NCBI RefSeq assembly: GCF_900090045.1
Contig: NW_021638326.1
Span: forward strand, 1-64,000
Reading direction: 5' to 3'
DNA length: 64,000 bases
DNA from: Plasmodium malariae
Taxonomy: Eukaryota; Apicomplexa; Aconoidasida; Haemosporida; Plasmodiidae
The notes under the pieces were generated by a model that saw nothing but the letters and a program-made list of their open reading frames with translations, was not told the DNA's origin and did not search any database. Below are positions 54,866 to 64,000 of the stretch, piece by piece; position 1 is the first letter of the stretch; every line of letters begins with the position of its first letter. The position numbers and the translations under genes were made by a program.

Positions 54866-56864
54866 ATCTTAACATTTTAACTAACCCCCCCTTATTCCGT
54901 TTTATATTGAAGATGTAATTACACGAATTATTTTAAAAAAATAATAAAATTAAATAAAAAATACTACTACTAATAATAATATATATTCGTAAAATTATAT
55001 TTTAATGAATAAAAATATATATTTCATTTATGTAACAACAAATTAATGAAATATTATGATATATATAAATATTATAAAAAACAAATAAATCTTAAGCTTC
55101 CCCCTAAAATGTTTGCACCATTGCATATAAATATACGTGAATGAAACAGAAAAAGTTAAATTAAAGACATATTGATATTTATCTAAGTGAAAAAATGTTA
55201 CGCTTTATGTTTATATGTGATGCATTTTTTTTTGTCATATATAGAATTTAAAAAAACCATTCTTAATAAAATCACCACTTTAATTTTTAATTAAAATTAA
55301 TATAAGGTTGTATAGTTTGTACAGTACAATATAAAAGCTTTTATTTAAAAACATTATAATTTGAAAAACATAATTTCTTTATTATATCTAGAATACAATT
55401 ATAGTAATGAATATTCTTCCCTTTAATTTTTGTTCGTGTGAAAATTATATAAATGTACTTATATGCTATAGAAAAAAATAAATTAACTTTAGAGTATTCT
55501 CATAAAAATTGCCAATTATATTCGAGTATCTAATTGAAAATCTTTTTTTTACCTTTTAAAATACTATAAATAGATAAATATTATTTATTTTATAGGTATA
55601 GAATTTTCCCTTTTATTTTTATTTTAGTGTTAGAATGGCACCTTTCAAATTATTTCAGTTAATATTAAAAATATGTTATAATAATATATGGGCCCATTAG
55701 GAATCTCAATTTCATGAACTCTTATGAAATTATGTTTTAAATAAATGAAAAATAAATTTAAATTAAATACGATTATAATACATGAAAATAAGTACTATTC
55801 CGTTAAATTAAAAATATCTCGCTTAAAACTAATATTTTATATATGAATGTATTATTTTAGAAATAGACATTGTCATATAATTTAAAACAATCTCTTATTT
55901 GTTTTCATCCTATTACACAAGAAGCTAAAGTTTCAGTTTAATCTTTATAACATTTGATTTAGTATAATATATATGATTATATTTCAAATATAACAATTAT
56001 ATAAACAACAATTAAATATTATTACAAGGTAGATTATTTAAAATTATAAATTAAAAAAAAAAAAAAAAATTTTATGCCTAAAGCTTTTAGTAAAATATAT
56101 TAGTGAATTTTATTTATACATGTGACTAATAAAAAATATAAATTAATATATTAACTAAAATTTATATTTACAGACAAAATATAACAAGCCCAATTAAAAA
56201 ATAAATTTATGGCTTTTGTTCTACTTTCCCAATATTGTAAAATAATTGATAAAAAAAATATCATAAAATTTTTCAATTTCGCTTATTTCACTGCTATTTT
56301 ATTTATCCCTATTATGTGTCTTATATGTTGTACTATATATAAACGTATGTATCAAAGATCTCAGAGAATAATAATAAATTATTTTTTTTTTTTCTTATAT
56401 ATCATATTATTGTAAAATATCTTAAAATTATATATTTCGTAAAATATATAACTTGTATATTATTATATTTTAATTGTACTAATATATTTATGATATAATT
56501 AAATATATTTAAAAAAAAATATAAAATTACATAAAAACAAAAATTGTTTTTATTATTAGTACATACGTAGAATGATTTCTGTTTTACTTTATGAACAAAG
56601 TAGTAATTAATATAGAAGAGTTATTATTATAACGGTTAAAATAAATATTTTTTTTTTATATTTGTTTTATGTAAGATATCCTCTGTTATTTTATTTTTAT
56701 ATTTATACCAATAATATATCTTTTTTCAATTCTCATATATGCGTTTCATTTAATAAAGTACTGTTGTCAAAATTCCCAATAGATTCCAAAGAATTACAGT
56801 TGTGCTGTTATGAGATTAATATTAATTAATAACTACATTTGTAGGTTTATGTGTGCCAATATTC

Positions 56865-56898
<34 letters not shown>

Positions 56899-59060
56899 AT
56901 TCAATATATTTCTAGTATAATCACTATAGATTTAATAGACTAAAGTTATATTAAAAAATTTATTAAGTACAATATCATATATAAAAAATAAAATATAAAA
57001 GAAAACATAAATATTTATTTTCTGGTAATGTATAATTTGTATGAATAAATTATGCATGTAATATTAATATTTTATGATAAAGTATAAAAATATCTAATGG
57101 AAAGAATCTTATATAAATTAAAAGAATATACTTTAAAAGAACTATATATTTACTTCTTGTAAAACAAAAAGAAAAAATATAAATTCTATTGAATTTATTC
57201 AAAAGTGTTGGAACAAAGACAATGCTAACATAATTATCTAAAAATAATTATTTTCCTAATGATATGATATTAATATGTAATAATATATTTGTTTTATGTA
57301 TTATAAGGTTATTACATTACAATGACGTATATATATTTTATTTAGAATTGTATTAACCTATGGTAATAATTATAATTAATTCAGATTAATATATTTTTTT
57401 CCATTTTATTTATTAATATTATTTATGAATTATTGATATTGTAAAATTCATAAATTAAGTGATATTATTATGGGATTTACATAATATAAAACAGTAAATA
57501 ATAATTTGTAATCTGCCTATTTTTTTGGTATATGATAGCAGTTAAAAATTGTTACATATATAAAATGGATTTTATATTTTCATAGATAAATCTAGTAGTA
57601 GTTATTTTTATAAATATTAATATATAGAGAGATGATTTAAAAAATAATAACCATTAATCTTATTAGCTAAGTAGAAAAAAGAAAAATATAATTAAGTAAT
57701 TACAAAAAATCAAAAAAAAACATAAAGATAAAAGTCAAAATTAACAAATTATTTTAAAAATGTAAAAATATATCATATTTTTTAAATTTACTATAAAATA
57801 TTTATATTTTCTTTAATATCCTTCTGGTTTTAGAAAAGCGCTGATATTCATATAGTACTGTTTAATTTATACATTTTTTTATATTTAACTTTTATATCTT
57901 TTATTTTATAAAAATATTAATAAATAATAATGTAGATATTAAAGTAAAAAAAATATAAGAATATTTTTTATTTAATTGTTTACATTTTCTTTAAAAGCGC
58001 ATATAAATTACATGTTAATATAAAAAACTATGTATTCAGAATAATTTCATTATTATTATGTTTTAGGCATTTTAATTAGTTCAATAATTTTTTAAATTTA
58101 TAATTATAAAAGTTATACAATCAAAAAAGATACTTGAATATCATAAATATCTATAAATATGTATAAAGTTTTTTCATTTAAGTTACACTATTTGTTGTAT
58201 TAAAAAATTGAATTCTTAATGAAGGGACAGTACATTTAAATACGGTTTTTTCTTTGTGAGAAGATATATATAATTAAAAAAAAATATATTGATATATAAC
58301 AAATAAAGGGTTACAAACTTACCATAAATGAAAACGTTTATTATGCGATTATCTGTTAAATCATAACGGCCTAGAAGTATTTCATTATGTATATAAATAT
58401 GGTTTTTTTATAATATATTAAATTACATGAACTATGTATATATTTTCATCATGCTTTCGTGAGTTTTAACGTATTTTTGTTTTTTATATTAAAGTTTTTT
58501 TTATATTAATTAAATTCTCGAACGATTAATTGATAAGAATATTTAAATGATACAAATGGGTATATTTCTGAATATGGAAATAACTATATATAAAGAAATA
58601 ATGAAATAGCATAGAATTCTAAAATTTAAGTAATTCTGATATATAAATTAAAAAAAAAGTATTGCAATATTAATGTTTTTGATTTTTTTTTTTTTTCCTA
58701 CAAGTTTATTATTTTTGGAATACATTAATATAATTTTAATTTTTACATATATATATATATATACCTTGTTACTTATATTTAATCAAATATTAATATAACA
58801 TTCATATTTATAATCTTAAATAAAAAATAGTATATATAATTGAAATATATTTTATGCATCTTTATTTCAATCTTCATATTTCATGTTCACTTTTCTTTCT
58901 TTTATTAAGTATTTTTTCAAATTATTTTTTTCATTGCTCCCTTAGTGAATAATAAAATTTATGAAATAAGTATCATATAAATTACATGCTTACGCAAATA
59001 TATTATCCTTATATATTCAGAATGTATATTATAAATTTTAAAAATGTATTTTTTTATAAT
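54866..59060. other. Long AT-rich spacer downstream of STP1
   Basis: No gene I can defend. A 68-codon plus frame at 56209-56415 has one membrane span and a basic stretch (YKRMYQRSQR) but no family resemblance I recognise. A 7-C run lies at 54885-54891 and an ATT microsatellite at 56865-56896. Confidence 0.4.
56865..56896. repeat. (ATT)n microsatellite
   Basis: About ten copies of a TTA/ATT trinucleotide, the only clear trinucleotide repeat in the window. Confidence 0.95.
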
Positions 59061-59408
59061 TCAGTAGTATTTGTCTGCAGTATTCTCTTTTTCCATAGAA
59101 TATTCATATGTATTATCTTCTCTTATCCAACGTTCTAACTCTTTTTTAAAGATATCGTCCGTTTTATAATCATGATTTTCCGTATTTTCCAAAAAATAAC
59201 GGTTAAATTTACTTATGTTTTCTATAAATTCTTTTTTACTGTCTAAATTTTCTTTTTCCTTAGTTTCAATTATGTAATTATCCAAATGTGATTCATTATT
59301 TTCAATGTCCTGCTCTTTTTTGCATTCTTCTAATACTGACATAAGAACGAGTATACATAGTTTTGTTAATAATTTTTTTTTTATATATTTATATAATTCT
59401 TGGCAGTT
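59061..59408 (-). pseudogene. STP1: STP1 C-terminal continuation beyond an in-frame TAA
   Basis: Directly after the TAA at 59411-59409 the same frame stays open for 115 codons. It begins NCQELYKYI, continues through LLTKLCILVL and a VLEECKKEQ motif, and ends in an acidic tail with ELERWIREDN and DKYY before TAA. Such an ending is what I expect of a full-length STP1 cytoplasmic domain. No splice donor was found shortly before the TAA that would skip it. It is therefore best read as the severed end of the upstream gene, not a separate gene starting at the Met at 59342. Confidence 0.8.
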
Positions 59409-61629
59409 TTATTTGTTCGATAATTCTCCTATATTAATTAATGGCAAAGAATCTTTAATTTTTTCATTATCATAATCATCTGGTATAATCTGGAGTTCAG
59501 CAGTTAAATAGTTAAATAAGTCCTGTTCAATATATTGATTAATAATTATACACTTCTCCAATATCCACTGTCTCCATATATCTTTTTCTTTTTGTGAAAA
59601 TGGAATATTTTGAATTTCATCAGGATCATTTTTTAATTCTTCTCTTTTTTTTAAGTTAGCTAGTTCTCTTTTCCAATCAATTTTTAAATTATTAAACCAA
59701 TGTTCTTTTTTCAATTTGTCAGCAAGATTTTGATGTTTTTCTATCCATTTATTCCATAATATTTTTTGTTTTTCTTTTTGATTAATACTTTTTGTATTTC
59801 CATTTATTAGTTCGTCATTAGTTAAAAAAGGGTATGTATTGTGTTCGCCTTTTGTTAACAATTCTAAGCATATATCTAAAAATTCTCCTTTTGTATACTC
59901 CCATTCTTTATTTCTGTATTCTTCAAGTATTTGCATATGTACTTCTATGATAGTTTTGTATCTATGTTTGTTTTGCTTTGATGCGTTTATGTTATTATTC
60001 TTGTTATGTTCAAGTATTTTTATTTTTTTTGTGATCTCTTCATCATCATATAATGGATATTCCATATTATCATGTTTTACAAATTTGCGTTTTGTGAAAG
60101 AATGTGAAGGTGTTAGTATTTTTAGAAATTTCACTTGTCTTCTTTTTATCTTTTTTTTTTTTTTAAATATCTCTATTAAATAGTACTGAAATATAAAAAA
60201 AAGAAGATTTATAAAACAAATAATTAAAATAAAAAAATAATTATCATATTTTTATAAGACAAGTTTTATTTTACTTTAATAAAAAAAGAAAATACAATAA
60301 CTATGAAGGTTATTAAAATAGATGAGTATGCTTTAAGTGAATGAACTGTTGAACCTGTGTAATTATATATATGTATATATATATATATATTAATTAGTTT
60401 TTTTATATCAAAAATATGTAAGTAGAATTGGTGATTCCTGGAATTTTACGAATTTCAGTAGAATTGGCAGAACCTGGCCTAAGAATTAATGATTGAGAAC
60501 TTAGTGTATTAGTTTCATTAGTGTGGAATACTTCTGATCCTTCAGAATTTGACTTTGCTAAAGTATCGGATCCTGGCGATACTGTATTTTCAAGATTAAC
60601 CTGTATAGATCCTTCTAATTTTACATCTGGTTTAGTTTGAATAGCTGGAACACTTGTACTTTTATCTTGAGAATTTGGTGTTTCAGTTAACGGATGAGCA
60701 TCGAGTTGACTTTTCACTTCGTTTGAAAATTGTTCTTCAGTTTTAGCTTTCTGTACCTCTAGAATTTCCATATGTAGTGGAGTTCGAGAGCTTATTTCCA
60801 CTGAAACATCAGATTTTGGATGAATTTCATCTGTTTCTTGAACCGATTCTTGTGAACTAACAGTTTTTTTTTCAAGTAAAGTTCTACAAGACGGAATTTT
60901 ATTGATGGGTAGGCAATGAGTTCTTGTAAAAGTTTCCTTTTGGAACACGTCGCAAAATATTTCTTGACTTTGTCTTCTTTTTCCTTTATTTGGTTTTTTT
61001 ATGTAGCAATATTGAAAGGGATTTGTCTTTGTATCAAAATGAATTTTCATCACATCAATCCAATCGTTGTATTCATTGCATATCTTTAAATACTCTTCAT
61101 CACATGTTTTTGAGATTCCTCTTTCTAATCGTTTTATTTTATTCATATATGTACTTCTTTTTTCACAAAAATCTTCTTCTTCATATTTTAATTCTAAAAG
61201 TTGCATATCACTTTCATCCATAACAACAGGACATTTCCCATGTATATCAACATTTTCATAGTGAGATTTTACCCAATTTTTTATTGCCCCTTCCCATGTA
61301 TCTTTAGAAGACCTATAATATGATGGGGGAGACTTGTTTTCAATTAGATATTTACTCAAATCTCTACATACTTTCCTAAATGTTTGTTTGTTACTCTTAT
61401 TACTTAAGGTAGCAGACTTAGAGGTTATATATTGTCTAATTTTTTTAAAATTTGGATCGACAACGTACATCAGAAATCCAGAACTTCGAACATTCAAATT
61501 CTAGATTCAAAAGAATTATTTAAGAATTATTTTTTACCTTATTTATATTATCAGTTGTTCTAGAATAAATAAATAATTCATACACATCAAAAAATAAGCA
61601 ATTATTACCGAAGAAAAACAATTATCCAT
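59409..61629 (-). CDS. STP1: STP1 protein, four exons, truncated by a stop in the last exon
   Basis: Minus strand. Exon 1 is 61629-61609 (MDNCFSS), exon 2 61500-60450, exon 3 60354-60275, exon 4 60185-59409. Introns are 108, 95 and 89 nt with GT/AG; the exon 2/3 junction splits an Arg codon and the others are phase 0. The product to the TAA is 642 residues. The N-terminus has the Cys-containing STP1/SURFIN-type domain: YVVDPNFKKI, CRDLSKYLIENK, WVKSHYENV, CPVVMDE, CNEYNDWID. A Ser/Thr/Pro-rich stalk follows. A small exon encodes most of the membrane span (about 366-387), then comes a Lys-rich stretch and a cytoplasmic Trp-rich domain (IEVHMQILEE, WNKWIEKHQN, HWFNNLKIDW, WRQWILEK). STP1 proteins are subtelomeric SURFIN-like surface/export proteins. 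Homology continues in the same frame past the TAA, so this is a truncated or recently broken gene. Confidence 0.85.
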
Positions 61630-64000
61630 GGTGGATTTACGTTAATATTTTAGTTTATTGTAAATAACAGTCTGAAGGAAAAATATGAATTTATATATTT
61701 AATTATCAATATTGTAATTTTAAGTTTATACATGGTAATAAAAATAAATATAAAATCATCATTTACATAAGAATTTATATATATACTATAATATAATTTA
61801 ATAGATCAGTATTTATTTTATGTGCTGCTTATCTGGTTTTACGTTAAGTAAATATACAACAACTGGAGATATATCCTAATCATTTTTTAATATTAATTCA
61901 CAATTATGTATATATTATTATATAAAATAATTTTCGCTATATAAAGAAAAAGCCAAAATATTATCCGCAAAACAATACATATAAATTATATCAACATGTA
62001 ATATAAAATTTATTCGGTAAAAATAACTTTAATCTATATATTGGCATTTTCTATTTTTTCTTAGTAGAAACACATGTATATATAGATGTTATTACCTATA
62101 ATAATATATATAATTCCTTTTATTCTTACGTTTTTCATAGAATAAATTATCTATAAGCCAAAACATTATTAGTAATGATAATTTGTTTTTATTTTTGTTT
62201 TTTTTGTATTATCTTTTTTATTTATTATTGATATAGGTTGTTCTAGTGTTATACAATTTTTTTAAATATCTTTTATATTTACTATAATGTATAAAAGAAC
62301 GAGAACTAATATTATATAAATTATACTAAAGTGTTGCTATACTTGTGGAATGTTCTTATTAAAATGTACGCGTGACAGTTAACATTTTATTTATATCTAT
62401 TACCTAACATTCCTTATTTACAGTATATATTATTTCATTGAATAATTTTAATATAGTATAATTTATTTTACATATATTTTCTCTTGTACATACCTGTTAC
62501 AACTTTTATATATGAATCCTTTGATTTGAAAAAACAATATATTAAAAGTATATTTAGTTTTAATAATGAAATAAAATTTGGATACATATTAAAAATATAT
62601 AAAAAAATATTAAGAAATAATTATACTAAAATTATTTATGCAATATAGTTGAAAAAAATATAAAATAAATTATAATACTCAAATAAGGAATCATAAAATA
62701 ATAACTTGACGCAAAAGAAATAATATATTACGTTAGACAAAACAAAATATATTGAACCTTTGTAATTTTTTTTATTCATTAATTGATAGTTATATTCTTA
62801 TAAGTAAATTAAAAATATATTATATATTTTTTTGTTCGTTTATACTTTTAATTAAAGAAAATAACATTTTTATAATAATAAATATTTATTTAGCCTACAT
62901 AAAGAAAAAGATTATGTATAGTTTATAATACTTTTTAAGTTGTGAATAATTAATTGAAAACGCAGAACAATTTAAATTCACAAACAACAGAATAGGTTAT
63001 TATAGTATAAATTATATAAATTATTTACTATTTTAATATTACATTTGAAACATGTACATATGAAATATTGAATAGTGAGCAAATTAAAAAAGAATGTAAT
63101 AACAAATGCTTGTAATTAATTATTTCACGTATAAAATTAAGTTATTATTGTTAAGCAAAATAAATATGGTTTTCTAAAAAGTTTTATCTTAATTTTCTTT
63201 TATGCTTTAATTTATTTATATTAAAATTATTTGTTCGTTTTTCTATTCCTTTTATTTTAAGCTCTTACATTTTATTTAATTTTTTTTTTTTAAATATATT
63301 AATAACAATAAATATCGGATTATAAATAAAAATAAGTTATCATATTTTAAAGTATTATTTATATATATTTCTGTATTTGAATATATTATATAAATTTATG
63401 TAAATTTAATATATATAGTGAACATAACATTGTGGATTAATATATGGCAAAAAATAACAATATACTACGATATTATCAAACATTTGAAAGAATATTAAAA
63501 AAGCTACGTAAATTTATTTATAAAATATTTATAAAAAAAAAAATATATTTTTTTTCTTTTTTATTATATTTTTTAATATATGATAAGAGGTTTTGTACAA
63601 TACTGAAATTTATGGATTAGGTTTATTTATCAATAATACAAAATTAATAAAAATTTATATGAAATAATGAAATTTCCTTAATTTTATTGAGAATATGTCA
63701 TAAATCATTTTGCTTAAAAAATAATATTTAATACAAAAATAAATATATTTTTATGTAAAACATTAACATAATATAAGTTAAAACAAATGCTATATGCATA
63801 AAAAGTATTACAGAGTGAAACAGAAAAAATATGTAAAAGTAAATGACATTTGGATAGTGCAGTTATTTAAATAACAAATTATAATGGTTTCTTATTCATT
63901 AAGTACACGAACACCATGTAAAAACTGTAGTATATAAAATTTTAAAGAGGAACTAAGGTATTTTAATTTCTATTTAATGTTACTCAAACTAGAGCTTATA
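61630..64000. other. AT-rich spacer upstream of STP1
   Basis: Contains the presumed promoter of the minus-strand STP1 gene in its first part. No gene, RNA or telomere-type repeat could be recognised up to the window edge. Confidence 0.45.

Noticed and set aside
54880..54895. Short C-rich run TAACCCCCCC suggestive of a telomere repeat
   Set aside because: A single run of seven C with no tandem heptamer; not Plasmodium telomeric sequence.
59839..60183. 114-codon plus-strand frame
   Set aside because: Antisense shadow of STP1 exon 4; its Phe-rich runs mirror the Lys-rich stretch.
60990..61261. Two plus-strand frames of 64-77 codons
   Set aside because: Antisense shadows of STP1 exon 2.

Overview
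The window looks like a Plasmodium subtelomere, most probably Plasmodium malariae or its near-identical sister form P. brasilianum. It is extremely AT-rich, with long gene-poor spacers. Every recognisable gene belongs to a malaria-parasite surface or export multigene family: two-exon fam-l/fam-m exported proteins, three-exon PIR proteins, and one STP1 (SURFIN-like) gene. I saw no housekeeping gene, tRNA, rRNA, CRISPR array, transposon or telomere repeat. The species call rests on the fam-l/fam-m combination, which is known as a P. malariae expansion. It is inference, not a database match.

Layout. From 2.3 to 14.9 kb there is a plus-strand tandem array with start codons 3.7-4.2 kb apart: a frameshifted fam-l, an intact fam-m, an intact gene of a third related exported clade, and an intact fam-l. 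A decayed pir gene lies at 19.5-20.6 kb and an intact PIR gene at 24.5-25.8 kb. Two decayed fam-l copies lie at 29.4-30.4 and 32.4-33.4 kb. A long, intact 530-residue PIR gene lies at 38.5-40.4 kb. A second third-clade gene (43.9-44.8 kb) and a fam-l gene (50.3-51.3 kb) each head a homologous block. Each block also carries a pir membrane-segment relic on the plus strand and a decayed pir gene on the minus strand. The minus strand at 59.0-61.6 kb carries an STP1 gene whose last exon is interrupted by one in-frame stop.

Most genes needed their short first exons and splice sites worked out by eye, because single-frame ORFs miss them. In all eight fam-type loci the first exon can be read as 87 nt (29 codons, a hydrophobic signal-like peptide). 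The intron is 122-131 nt, and an Arg-Leu-Leu/Met core lies at residue 51-52 wherever it can be measured. In the intact genes a conserved basic segment begins at about residue 128, followed by two membrane spans. This shared ruler joins three subfamilies that differ in their central sequence. Functionally, the fam-type proteins are expected to be exported to the infected red cell, while PIR and STP1 proteins are variant antigens at or beyond the parasite surface.

No clearly new system is visible. The most interesting observations are the common architecture of the three exported subfamilies, conserved elements at fixed distances before and after these genes, the segmental duplication of 46.5-48.6 kb against 52.8-54.9 kb, and single-lesion genes (2.3 kb and 59.4 kb) that may be recent pseudogenes or assembly errors.
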